NCBI GenBank assembly: GCA_029210545.1
Contig: JARGFV010000127.1
Span: 1-6,322, forward strand
DNA length: 6,322 bases
Direction: 5' to 3'
From: a bacterium
GTDB taxonomy: Bacteria; BMS3Abin14
The notes beneath the pieces were generated by a model. That model was not told the DNA's origin and did no database searches. It saw only the letters and a list, made by a program, of their open reading frames with translations. Below are positions 1 to 6,322 of the stretch, one piece after another; position 1 is the stretch's first letter, and the number at the start of each line of letters is the position of its first letter. The position numbers and the translations under genes were made by a program.

Positions 1-14
1 TGCCATTCCCATTT

Positions 15-75
15 ATCTTTAATTGCCACACAGTTAGCTGACATCTCATTTGCATCATGAATAATGCGGGCTAGG
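15..75 (+). repeat. 61-bp repeat, left copy
   Basis: This segment is the exact reverse complement of 6209-6269, with 61 of 61 bases matching by hand comparison. Identity stops on both sides: base 14 is T where the partner reads C, and base 76 is G where the partner reads A. It ends with AATGCGGGCTAGG. It has no coding potential and I see no transposase nearby. It may be a dispersed repeat, a MITE-like element or the solo end of an insertion sequence. I cannot name a family. The match is certain, the nature is not. Confidence 0.85.
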
Positions 76-101
76 GGGGAGGAAATACTTTTCATCCTCC
101 C

Positions 102-183
102 CTTGACTTGTCCCGCCATAGCCTTTGGCGACGGCGGATCCCCTTCCCTCAACCCCCTTCACATAAAGCTTCGGCGGGTCAAG
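102..183. repeat. Imperfect inverted repeat, CTTGAC/GTCAAG ends
   Basis: CTTGAC at 102-107 and CCCGCC at 112-117 face GGCGGGTCAAG at 173-183, whose complement would read CTTGACCCGCC. The left arm therefore carries a few extra bases. Between the arms are related pieces, GCCTTTGGCGACGGCGG near 121-137 and AAGCTTCGGCGGG near 166-178. The arrangement resembles dispersed intergenic repeats known in deltaproteobacterial genomes. That resemblance is from memory, not from a search. Confidence 0.45.
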
Positions 184-214
184 AGGGAGGGGAAATATAA
201 TGAGAGTGACGCCT

Positions 215-252
215 GGTCGGAGGTGGGGGTGATCTCCCCCCTCACCCCGACC
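215..252. repeat. G/C-rich inverted repeat (PLTPTLS-type)
   Basis: GGTCGG at 215-220 pairs exactly with CCGACC at 247-252. The inner parts GGTGGGGG and CCCCCTCACC pair imperfectly. The right half reads CTCACCCCGACCCTCTCCC, which is close to the CCCTCACCCT-AACCCTCTCCC type of palindromic intergenic repeat found in many Proteobacteria. A diverged opposite arm may survive at 421-440 (TGAGGGGGAGAGGGAGAGTA). Confidence 0.5.
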
Positions 253-373
253 CTCTCCCGAAAGCCCCTTCCCCCCCTTCTTTCCGTCCCCTGATGGTCA
301 CTCGATCCCTCCAACGGTGGGACTCGGGGTCATAAACATGTCGAAGGAGCGGTTACTCTCACCCCCACCTCGA

Positions 374-398
374 TCCTCCCCCCTCAGCAGGGGGAGGA
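374..398. repeat. 9-bp perfect hairpin
   Basis: TCCTCCCCC at 374-382 and GGGGGAGGA at 390-398 are exact inverse complements with a 7-base loop. No T-run follows on either strand, so it does not look like an intrinsic terminator. It is most likely part of the palindromic repeat debris of this region. Confidence 0.6.
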
Positions 399-471
399 AG
401 GATAATGAAGTCAGCCTACATGAGGGGGAGAGGGAGAGTAAGGAAGGGGTAGTTAACCCCTATTTTGGGTT

Positions 472-498
472 TTCTCCGCGTTCTCCGCGTGCTCCGCG
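472..498. repeat. 9-bp tandem repeat, TTCTCCGCG x3
   Basis: Three adjacent units are visible: TTCTCCGCG at 472-480, TTCTCCGCG at 481-489 and TGCTCCGCG at 490-498. Two are identical and the third differs at one base. It is non-coding and downstream of prfC. Confidence 0.75.
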
Positions 499-535
499 GT
501 TAAACAGGTTTTGATCTTAGCTGTCAGCTTTTTTT

Positions 536-562
536 GAGATCTGAGATCTGAGATCTGAGATT
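536..562. repeat. 7-bp tandem repeat, GAGATCT x3.9
   Basis: Units GAGATCT lie at 536-542, 543-549 and 550-556, followed by a partial GAGATT at 557-562. A run of seven T (529-535) sits directly before it. The array ends five bases before the prfC stop codon. Each AGATCT is itself a 6-bp palindrome, so the array can fold on either strand. A slippage-generated microsatellite is the simplest reading. Confidence 0.8.
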
Positions 563-567
563 CGCGC

Positions 568-2151
<1,584 letters not shown>

Positions 2152-2156
2152 AACAA

Positions 2157-2163
2157 CTCTCCC
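2157..2163 (-). promoter_or_regulatory. Ribosome binding site of prfC
   Basis: On the minus strand GGGAGAG runs from 2163 to 2157. Its GGAG core is 7 bases before the TTG at 2151-2149. It decides the start choice, because the upstream ATG at 2190 lacks a comparable site. The first G is also the last base of the hairpin arm at 2163-2172. Confidence 0.65.
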
Positions 2164-2210
2164 TACGGAATCTCTGATTTCAAATATCATGGATCATGGC
2201 GATTCCGTAG
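2163..2210 (-). repeat. 10-bp inverted repeat in the prfC leader
   Basis: CTACGGAATC at 2163-2172 and GATTCCGTAG at 2201-2210 are exact inverse complements around a 28-base spacer. In the prfC transcript they would form a stem that ends at the Shine-Dalgarno sequence, with the in-frame ATG at 2190 in the loop. It may be an RNA structure affecting initiation, or a protein-binding dyad. The sequence does not show which. Confidence 0.6.
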
Positions 2211-2218
2211 CTTTTAGT

Positions 2219-2250
2219 GAAATACCACGGGCTAACTCCCGTGGTATTTC
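2219..2250. repeat. 13-bp perfect inverted repeat
   Basis: GAAATACCACGGG (2219-2231) and CCCGTGGTATTTC (2238-2250) are exact inverse complements with a 6-base loop, CTAACT. No T-run follows on either strand, so it is unlikely to be a simple terminator. It lies 67 bases upstream of the proposed prfC start and may be an operator, a leader hairpin or a dispersed palindrome. Confidence 0.75.
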
Positions 2251-2409
2251 GAAGGTGCAGTGTAATAAACCTTGATAACCCATGGTCGTATAAACGTGTG
2301 ATAGCTAACGCGGATTTAACAGAAAGTCAACTGCATCAGGAGTTATTGTTCCTTGTAAGCGGTAAAGGCGGCCTCACGGCTTTCACCTATAAGCTTCCCG
2401 CTTTCCCCC
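2251..2409. other. Non-coding part of the prfC/typA divergent region
   Basis: This part is more AT-rich than its flanks and codes for nothing recognisable. A weak minus-strand promoter for prfC may be present: TTGACT (plus-strand AGTCAA, 2325-2330) followed, after about 17 bases, by TAGCTA (plus-strand 2302-2307), which is a poor -10. I would not rely on it. No riboswitch-like fold was recognised. Confidence 0.4.
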
Positions 2410-2438
2410 TTGACATCTTTCCCTTCCCAACGCATAGT
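2410..2438 (+). promoter_or_regulatory. Sigma-70-type promoter of typA
   Basis: A consensus -35 box TTGACA lies at 2410-2415 and a -10 box CATAGT (4 of 6) at 2433-2438, with a 17-base spacer. Transcription would begin near 2445, giving a leader of about 60 bases before the typA ATG. The perfect palindrome at 2445-2462 would sit right at the start of the transcript. Confidence 0.6.
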
Positions 2439-2444
2439 TCGTCG

Positions 2445-2462
2445 GTTCCGCATATGCGGAAC
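2445..2462. promoter_or_regulatory. 18-bp perfect palindrome at the typA transcription start
   Basis: GTTCCGCATATGCGGAAC equals its own reverse complement. It starts 7 bases after the predicted -10 box, so it covers about +1 to +18. An operator for a dimeric regulator that blocks initiation is one reading; a 5'-terminal mRNA hairpin is another. The half-site TTCCG also occurs in the inverted repeat at 2163-2210. I recognise no known regulator motif. Confidence 0.5.
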
Positions 2463-2485
2463 AGATGCAGGGCAAAACTCGTTCT

Positions 2486-2492
2486 GGAAGGG
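2486..2492 (+). promoter_or_regulatory. Ribosome binding site of typA
   Basis: GGAAGGG lies 11 bases before the ATG at 2504. The spacing is somewhat long but acceptable. It favours the ATG at 2504 over the in-frame ATG at 2465, which has no good site and would add 13 residues not typical of the family. Confidence 0.5.
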
Positions 2493-2503
2493 TAACCGGG
2501 AAC

Positions 2504-4315
2504 ATGCAGGAAACCATACGCAACATCGCCATTATCGCCCACGTGGACCATGGCAAGACAACCCTCGTGGACGCCATGCTCCGCCACGCCGGGGTCTTTC
2601 GCTCCAACGAAATCATCGTCGAACGGGTCATGGACTCAAACGACCTGGAAAAGGAGCGGGGGATCACCATCCTCGCCAAGAACCTTTCGATCCGGCACAA
2701 AGGCGTGAAGATCAACATCGTCGACACTCCCGGGCACGCCGATTTCGGAGGGGAGGTTGAAAGGGTCCTGCAGGCCGTGGATTCCGTCCTGCTCCTGGTC
2801 GACGCCGTGGACGGCCCCATGCCCCAGACCAGGTTCGTCCTGAGAAAATCCATGGAGCTGGGACTGCGCCCCGTGGTGGTCATCAACAAGATCGACCGGC
2901 CCAACGCCGATCCCGCCCGGGTCCGTGACCAGGTGTTCGACCTTTTCTGCGACCTGGCCGTCACGGAAGAGCAGCTTGAGTTTCCCATCATCTTCACCAG
3001 CGCCCGGGACGGGTACGCCATCGCCGAGCTGGACCAGGACCGCGCCGACCTGGAACCCCTGTTCACAGCCATCCGGGAAAGCACCAGATCGCCCTCCGGG
3101 GACGGGAACGCTCCGTTCCAGATGCTCATCACCCATATCGACTACGACGACTACATCGGCCGTACCGCCACCGGCAAGGTCTGCAACGGGAAGACCCGCA
3201 CAGGTGAGCAGGTAGCCATCGTCAAGCCCGGTGGAACGATTCTCAAGGGGAAGATAACCAGGATCCTCGACTACAACGGGCTTCGCCAGGTGGAAGTGGA
3301 AGAGGCCTCCTGCGGCAACATCGTGACCATAGCCGGTCTCGAAAAGGTGGCGATCGGGGACACGGTGACCGATCCGGACCATCCGGAGGGGCTCCCCTAC
3401 GTCGCCATCGAAGAGCCGACCATCGCCATGAACTTCATGGTCAACACCTCCCCCTTTGCCGGAAGGGAGGGGGCCCTGGTGACCTCCCGCAACATCCGGG
3501 AACGGCTCCACCGTGAACTTCGCACCAACCTTTCCCTGCGGGTCGCCGATACCGGGAGTCCTGACACTTTCAAGGTCTCCGGACGTGGAGAGCTGCACCT
3601 GGCCATCCTCATCGAGAACATGCGCCGCGAGGGTTACGAGATGGCAGTCTCAAGGCCGGAGGTTATCTACAGGGAGATCGACGGGAGCCGCCACGAGCCC
3701 ATGGAGTACCTGGTGATCGACGTCCCCTCCGAGCACCAGGGAAGCGTCATGAGCCTCCTTGGGCCGCGGAAGGCCCAGCTGGTGGAGGTGCACACAGGCT
3801 CCGGTACCGTCCGGCTCGAATTTTCGGCGCCGGCCCGGGGACTTATCGGCCTGCGGGGTGAACTGCTCACCGAGACCCGGGGTACAGCCGTCATGTCCCA
3901 CGTCTTCGACGGTTACCAGCCGTACAAGGGAGACATCTCCGGCCGGAGGACAGGAGCGCTGGTGTCCATGATGAGCGGTCCGGTAACAGCCTACGCCATC
4001 GAGAGCATCCAGGAGAGGGGCCGCCTCTTCATCCATCCCGGCACGGAAGTCTATGCCGGAATGATCGTGGGAGAGAACGCCAAGGACACCGACATCGACG
4101 TCAACCCCGTAAGGGAAAAGAAGCTGACCAACATGCGCTCCTCCACTTCGGAGATCGACACCAGGCTCCATGCTCCGGTTATTTTCAGCCTCGAGCAGGC
4201 CATCGAGTTCATCGACGATGACGAACTGGTGGAGGTCACTCCCCGGTCGATCCGCCTGCGCAAACGGGTTCTTGACAAGACCTTCAGGCCGAGACGGCTC
4301 GTCGCGACAGGATAA
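2504..4315 (+). CDS. typA: Ribosome-associated translational GTPase TypA/BipA
   Basis: TypA/BipA is an EF-G-like GTPase that binds the ribosome and is needed for growth at low temperature and under stress, and for 50S subunit assembly. From the ATG at 2504 it has 603 residues, against 607 in E. coli BipA. The GTPase motifs are complete: P-loop AHVDHGKTT at 12-20, RGITI at 52-56, [16 protein letters not shown] at 74-89 and NKID at 128-131. Then come the domain II beta-barrel, EF-G-like domains III and V, and the BipA-specific C-terminal domain, with the family signatures [51 protein letters not shown] and [14 protein letters not shown]. It is divergent from prfC and convergent with the downstream gene. 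No frameshift or missing motif is seen. An upstream in-frame ATG at 2465 (616 aa) is less likely. Confidence 0.98.
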   Translation: MQETIRNIAIIAHVDHGKTTLVDAMLRHAGVFRSNEIIVERVMDSNDLEKERGITILAKNLSIRHKGVKINIVDTPGHADFGGEVERVLQAVDSVLLLVDAVDGPMPQTRFVLRKSMELGLRPVVVINKIDRPNADPARVRDQVFDLFCDLAVTEEQLEFPIIFTSARDGYAIAELDQDRADLEPLFTAIRESTRSPSGDGNAPFQMLITHIDYDDYIGRTATGKVCNGKTRTGEQVAIVKPGGTILKGKITRILDYNGLRQVEVEEASCGNIVTIAGLEKVAIGDTVTDPDHPEGLPYVAIEEPTIAMNFMVNTSPFAGREGALVTSRNIRERLHRELRTNLSLRVADTGSPDTFKVSGRGELHLAILIENMRREGYEMAVSRPEVIYREIDGSRHEPMEYLVIDVPSEHQGSVMSLLGPRKAQLVEVHTGSGTVRLEFSAPARGLIGLRGELLTETRGTAVMSHVFDGYQPYKGDISGRRTGALVSMMSGPVTAYAIESIQERGRLFIHPGTEVYAGMIVGENAKDTDIDVNPVREKKLTNMRSSTSEIDTRLHAPVIFSLEQAIEFIDDDELVEVTPRSIRLRKRVLDKTFRPRRLVATG

Positions 4316-4452
4316 GCGACGGGGCGACGGGGCGAGAAAAACAAACGAACCATTTCCTGCCAACTATATTTTTCCTTTTAAAACCAAATATTCAAGATTT
4401 GCATCAAGGCGGCAAGGCGCTTCGCCTGCAGGTCGTTCTTTCCCTCCGTCGC
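4316..4452. other. Convergent spacer between typA and the transglutaminase-like gene
   Basis: Just after the typA stop, GCGACGGG is repeated in tandem at 4316-4323 and 4324-4331. An AT-rich stretch follows (about 4362-4400), with the palindrome TTTTAAAA. A weak hairpin, AGGCG-CTT-CGCCT at 4415-4427, extended by GC/GC pairs past a bulge, precedes the pyrimidine-rich TCGTTCTTTCC and could end typA transcription. It is not a textbook terminator. Confidence 0.4.
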
Positions 4453-5067
4453 TCAGTCGTCCCGCCGCACAGTCGCACTCATCCGGTTCAGCTGCGAGAC
4501 CACCGCGAACCCATCGTCGTTAAAGCAGAAAAGTTCCCTGTGGACAAAAGACTGACTGTACTTCTGGCCGGGGAAATCGTGGAAATCGAAGGTCCCGAGC
4601 AGTTGTGAAGGATCCTGTTGATAGAGTTTGCCGTCGTGGGCCAGGTTGACCCAGGCGTGCTCCACTTTTTCTTCACCGGCCGCAACCTGACCCGTGACCA
4701 CGTATACGCTGCTGGAAGGGACCCCCATGGCGCGGTAAAGGCTGCACAGAAGGGCTGCCTTCCCGAGACAGCTGGCCGCCTGCTCGCGAAGCACATGGGT
4801 CGCCGATTCAACAGGCCTGTACGGCTCGAACCTGATCTCGTCCCTGACAAAGGAGAAAGCTTCTTCCGGGCTTTTCAGCCTCGCTGCGAGGATCTTTACC
4901 GGTTCGCTGTAGGGGCAGATGAGCCTCGAATAATCGACAGTGTGGTTGGTCCGGATGTTTTCGAAACGAAGACATCGGCTGGCGGTTTTCTCCCCCATGA
5001 CAAACCCCGCGCAGTAGATAACGCCCACCCCGAGCACGATGATAAAAGATTTTTTCCACCAGTCCAA
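4453..5067 (-). CDS. Membrane-anchored transglutaminase-like protein
   Basis: The protein has 204 residues. Residues 8-24 (FIIVLGVGVIYCAGFVM) after a KK pair form one N-terminal membrane segment or uncleaved signal. No proper lipobox precedes Cys19, because Tyr is at -1. The rest should lie outside the cytoplasm. Residues about 68-155 match the transglutaminase core fold: Cys100 in ASCLGKAALLCSLYRAMGVP, His137 in EHAWVNL and Asp152 in QQDPS supply a complete Cys-His-Asp triad. Members of this superfamily act as cysteine proteases, amidases or crosslinking enzymes, and the substrate here is unknown. Cys32, Cys51 and Cys108 could form a disulfide. The start is TTG, chosen because GAGGGGG sits 5 bases upstream (5073-5079) and a good promoter lies just beyond. 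It has its own promoter and no functional partner in the window. The fold is fairly sure; the precise function is not. Confidence 0.85.
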   Translation of the reverse strand: MDWWKKSFIIVLGVGVIYCAGFVMGEKTASRCLRFENIRTNHTVDYSRLICPYSEPVKILAARLKSPEEAFSFVRDEIRFEPYRPVESATHVLREQAASCLGKAALLCSLYRAMGVPSSSVYVVTGQVAAGEEKVEHAWVNLAHDGKLYQQDPSQLLGTFDFHDFPGQKYSQSFVHRELFCFNDDGFAVVSQLNRMSATVRRDD

Positions 5068-5072
5068 TTGAG

Positions 5073-5079
5073 CCCCCTC
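5073..5079 (-). promoter_or_regulatory. Ribosome binding site of the transglutaminase-like gene
   Basis: GAGGGGG on the minus strand is 5 bases upstream of the TTG at 5067-5065. It supports a TTG start; no in-frame ATG with a comparable site lies nearby. The flanking TGAG/CTCA (plus strand 5069-5080) can form a short 4-bp hairpin around it. Confidence 0.55.
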
Positions 5080-5096
5080 AATTTGTGATAATTTTC

Positions 5097-5125
5097 ACCA
5101 TACCAGCCGGGTCATTCCCCGTCAA
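5097..5125 (-). promoter_or_regulatory. Promoter of the transglutaminase-like gene
   Basis: On the minus strand TTGACG (plus-strand CGTCAA, 5120-5125) and TATGGT (plus-strand ACCATA, 5097-5102) are separated by exactly 17 bases. Five of six and four of six bases match the sigma-70 consensus. Transcription would start near 5090, giving a leader of about 20 bases that carries the ribosome binding site. Confidence 0.6.
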
Positions 5126-5270
5126 CCAGGATCGGGGATCAGTCGTCCAGTCGTTTCTTCCCCCTTTCCCCTTTTCCCCTCCACGGTTGATGAAGTTCAA
5201 GGCTAATCAGCCGCGGTTGCACGCTCGGCGCTAAACCACCTCGAGTTTCACGGCGAATCGGCGCACCTGC

Positions 5271-5440
5271 TGTCATCGCGAGCCATTTCCTGAGCGACGA
5301 GATCTCATGAGCGACCGGAGGAAGCCGCAACGACCATTTCAGCTTCGCTTGAGATTGCCGCGTCGTCACGCCATCGGCGTGACTCCTTCCGCCTTCGCTA
5401 ACGCCCGTCGAACAGCTTCGGCGAGACAAGCGCAATGACA
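5271..5440. repeat. Inverted-repeat element with GTCATTGCG-like ends
   Basis: TGTCATCGCG at 5271-5280 faces CGCAATGACA at 5431-5440, giving 9 of 10 bases complementary. Inside are GAGCGACCGGAGGAAGCCGC (about 5311-5330) and GAGATTGCCGCGTCG (about 5351-5365). These match, from memory, the common bacterial intergenic repeat phrase of the type GTCATTGCGAGCGACCG...GGCAATCTC. A nested perfect hairpin, GTCACGCC/GGCGTGAC, lies at 5365-5383. The element is non-coding and probably a dispersed repeat. Confidence 0.6.
5365..5383. repeat. 8-bp perfect hairpin
   Basis: GTCACGCC (5365-5372) and GGCGTGAC (5376-5383) pair exactly around the 3-base loop ATC. It sits inside the inverted-repeat element at 5271-5440. 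No T-run follows. Confidence 0.6.
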
Positions 5441-5470
5441 AGATCGGGTGTCCCCCATTACCCATCGCCA

Positions 5471-5499
5471 ATTGCCTGCTCTTCCCTATTGCCTGCTCT
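5471..5499. repeat. 12-bp direct repeat ATTGCCTGCTCT
   Basis: ATTGCCTGCTCT occurs at 5471-5482 and again at 5488-5499, a 17-base period. A related, shorter CATTACCCATCGCC piece lies just upstream. It looks like the remnant of a short intergenic tandem repeat. Confidence 0.65.
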
Positions 5500-5515
5500 C
5501 CACGCTCCTCCCCCC

Positions 5516-5544
5516 TTCCCTCCTTTCCCCGTCTCTTGTATATT
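5516..5544 (+). promoter_or_regulatory. Possible apt promoter
   Basis: A good -10 box TATATT is at 5539-5544, 51 bases before the apt start. The -35 position, 17 bases upstream (5516-5521), reads only TCCCTT or similar, which is poor. The -10 is plausible but the promoter as a whole is uncertain. Confidence 0.35.
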
Positions 5545-5583
5545 GAACCGTCCTTTGGAAGGGCCTGAACGATCAACACGGAA

Positions 5584-5589
5584 AAGGAG
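5584..5589 (+). promoter_or_regulatory. Ribosome binding site of apt
   Basis: AAGGAG ends 6 bases before the ATG at 5596, a near-ideal Shine-Dalgarno sequence and spacing. It fixes the apt start. Confidence 0.8.
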
Positions 5590-5595
5590 CAAGCA

Positions 5596-6135
5596 ATGCC
5601 CATCAAATCAAGGATTCGAACGATCCCGGATTACCCGCAGAAAGGGATCATGTTCCGGGATATCACCACCCTCATCAAGGATCCGGTGGGGTTCCGCCTC
5701 GTCATCGACAACCTGGCCCAGCACTATGTATCCGATGATCTCGGGTTCAAGTTCGACACCATCATCGGCATCGAATCGCGGGGCTTCATCCTCGGCGGGG
5801 CCCTTTCCTACGTTCTGGGAAAGGGTTTTGTACCGATCAGGAAGCGGGGAAAGCTGCCGGGTGAGACCGAGAAGCAGGAATATACGCTGGAATATGGGAC
5901 CGATATCATCGAGATCCACAAGGATGCCATCAAACCCGGTGACCGGGTGGTCCTCGTGGACGACCTGCTGGCAACCGGCGGCACAGCGCTGGCCTCCGCG
6001 GCCCTGGTTGAGAAACTGGGCGGTGTCGTCGAGGAGATCTGCTTTATTGTCGACCTGCCGGATGTGGGCGGACATGCCAAGATCGTGGAAAAAGGGTACA
6101 GGATATTCTGCCTTACCGAATTCGAGGGCGAATAA
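5596..6135 (+). CDS. apt: Adenine phosphoribosyltransferase
   Basis: This cytoplasmic purine-salvage enzyme converts adenine and PRPP to AMP and pyrophosphate. It has 179 residues, within the usual 170-185. The N-terminal signature IRTIPDYPQKGIMFRDITTL (7-26) is diagnostic for Apt. GIESRGFILGG (58-68) and PIRKRGKLPGE (80-90) form the substrate and flexible-loop regions, EYTLEYG (95-101) is the family motif, and VVLVDDLLATGGT (118-130) is the type I phosphoribosyltransferase PRPP-binding loop. The ATG start is confirmed by AAGGAG 6 bases upstream and by the family N-terminus. The gene is monocistronic as far as the window shows, with a hairpin terminator overlapping its stop. No defect is seen. 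Confidence 0.98.
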   Translation: MPIKSRIRTIPDYPQKGIMFRDITTLIKDPVGFRLVIDNLAQHYVSDDLGFKFDTIIGIESRGFILGGALSYVLGKGFVPIRKRGKLPGETEKQEYTLEYGTDIIEIHKDAIKPGDRVVLVDDLLATGGTALASAALVEKLGGVVEEICFIVDLPDVGGHAKIVEKGYRIFCLTEFEGE

Positions 6136-6176
6136 ATAAATGGCCCCTTCCGGGATCATTTGGGGTCATTTATTTA
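6133..6176 (+). terminator. apt terminator hairpin
   Basis: TAAATAAATGGCCCC (6133-6147) pairs with GGGGTCATTTATTTA (6162-6176): 15 consecutive pairs, one of them G-U, around a 14-base loop. The apt TAA stop is the first three bases of the stem. The descending strand is T-rich (ATTTATTTATC), as expected for an intrinsic terminator, and the A-rich left arm could serve in the reverse direction too. Confidence 0.75.
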
Positions 6177-6208
6177 TCTATTGACAGTCAAAACCATAAG
6201 AGTCACCT

Positions 6209-6269
6209 CCTAGCCCGCATTATTCATGATGCAAATGAGATGTCAGCTAACTGTGTGGCAATTAAAGAT
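6209..6269 (-). repeat. 61-bp repeat, right copy (inverted)
   Basis: This is the exact reverse complement of 15-75. It begins with CCTAGCCCGCATTATTCATG on the plus strand. The outer end touches the hairpin at 6269-6293, which has no counterpart beside the left copy. No transposase is present in the window. Confidence 0.85.
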
Positions 6270-6293
6270 GATGGACTCGCAAAAAGTCCATCA
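6269..6293. repeat. 9-bp hairpin GATGGACT/AGTCCATC
   Basis: TGATGGACT (6269-6277) and AGTCCATCA (6285-6293) are exact inverse complements around the loop CGCAAAA. It abuts the 61-bp repeat and shares one base with it. No T-run follows. It looks like part of a dispersed palindromic repeat. Confidence 0.65.
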
Positions 6294-6295
6294 AC

Positions 6296-6313
6296 GCGCC
6301 CCGCGCGGGGCGC
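6296..6313. repeat. 18-bp perfect GC palindrome
   Basis: GCGCCCCGCGCGGGGCGC is its own reverse complement and consists only of G and C. It lies 2 bases after the preceding hairpin, near the window end. It could be part of the same repeat. Its function is unknown. Confidence 0.65.
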
Positions 6314-6322
6314 CCAAATCAA

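Larger units (their letters stand above)
76..567. other. Non-coding region with repeat debris
   Basis: No credible gene lies here. Short plus-strand reading frames at 64-294 and 317-514 translate into proline, serine and arginine-rich low-complexity peptides with no domain. They include the phrase SPLTPTLSR, which typically comes from translating palindromic intergenic repeats. The stretch contains C-runs and G-runs that form several inverted repeats, a 9-bp tandem repeat and a 7-bp tandem repeat, listed separately. It lies downstream of prfC, which runs leftward. No clear intrinsic terminator for prfC was found: no hairpin followed by a T-run on the minus strand. Confidence 0.7.
5126..5530. 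other. Non-coding region between the transglutaminase-like gene and apt
   Basis: No gene is supported here. A minus-strand reading frame at 5139-5606 runs through it, but its product is low-complexity, has no domain and reads through repeats. The region contains polypyrimidine tracts at about 5155-5182 and 5506-5535, an inverted-repeat element at 5271-5440 and a direct repeat at 5471-5499. Confidence 0.65.

Noticed and set aside
64-294. Small plus-strand proteins at 64-294 and 317-514
   Set aside because: They are composed of repeat-derived phrases such as SPLTPTLSR, with no ribosome binding site or domain.
102-498. CRISPR array among the left-end repeats
   Set aside because: The repeats are short, different from one another and not regularly spaced with unique spacers.
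2346-2495. Possible leader peptide upstream of typA, TTG start after AGGAG at 2338-2342
   Set aside because: The spacing of 3 bases is too short, the typA promoter lies inside it, and the peptide shows no attenuation-type codon run.
2636-3598. Minus-strand frame of 320 codons opposite typA
   Set aside because: It is rich in glycine, aspartate and valine, as expected from the complement of typA codons, and matches no family I recognise.
5139-5606. Minus-strand frame of 155 codons between the transglutaminase-like gene and apt
   Set aside because: It reads through the inverted-repeat element and polypyrimidine tracts, has low-complexity composition and overlaps the apt start.
6181-6209. Promoter after apt starting from TTGACA at 6181-6186
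   Set aside because: No acceptable -10 box follows at 16-18 bases. The hexamer is part of the short palindrome TTGACAGTCAA.

Overview
The window carries four intact protein genes set in repeat-rich intergenic DNA. It looks like a chromosomal housekeeping segment of a fairly GC-rich Gram-negative bacterium. The protein sequences and the style of the dispersed repeats suggest a Desulfobacterota (deltaproteobacterial) or similar lineage. That placement is an inference from recollected sequence similarity, not a measurement. I see no phage, CRISPR, toxin-antitoxin, transposase or defence gene, and no tRNA or rRNA.

Layout: 1-567 is non-coding and holds a 61-bp repeat, C/G-rich palindromic repeat debris and two short tandem repeats. 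568-2151 (minus) is prfC, peptide chain release factor 3, most likely read from a TTG start. 2152-2503 is the divergent prfC/typA intergenic region. It contains two inverted repeats on the prfC side, and on the typA side a good sigma-70-type promoter directly followed by a perfect 18-bp palindrome. 2504-4315 (plus) is typA/bipA. 4316-4452 is a short convergent spacer. 4453-5067 (minus) is a small membrane-anchored transglutaminase-fold protein with its own promoter, also starting at TTG. 5068-5595 is non-coding, with an inverted-repeat element whose ends resemble the common GTCATTGCG repeat, followed by a short direct repeat. 5596-6135 (plus) is apt, adenine phosphoribosyltransferase, closed by a strong hairpin that includes its stop codon. 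The right end holds a second, inverted copy of the 61-bp repeat followed by two hairpins.

The two GTPases work on the ribosome: RF3 recycles RF1/RF2 after termination, and TypA/BipA acts in stress adaptation and ribosome assembly. Apt salvages adenine to AMP. The transglutaminase-fold protein has no evident link to either process. All four genes appear to be separate transcription units rather than an operon. I did not find a convincing new biological system. The signals most worth checking are the 61-bp exact inverted repeats at the two ends and the dyad-rich control region between the two GTPase genes.
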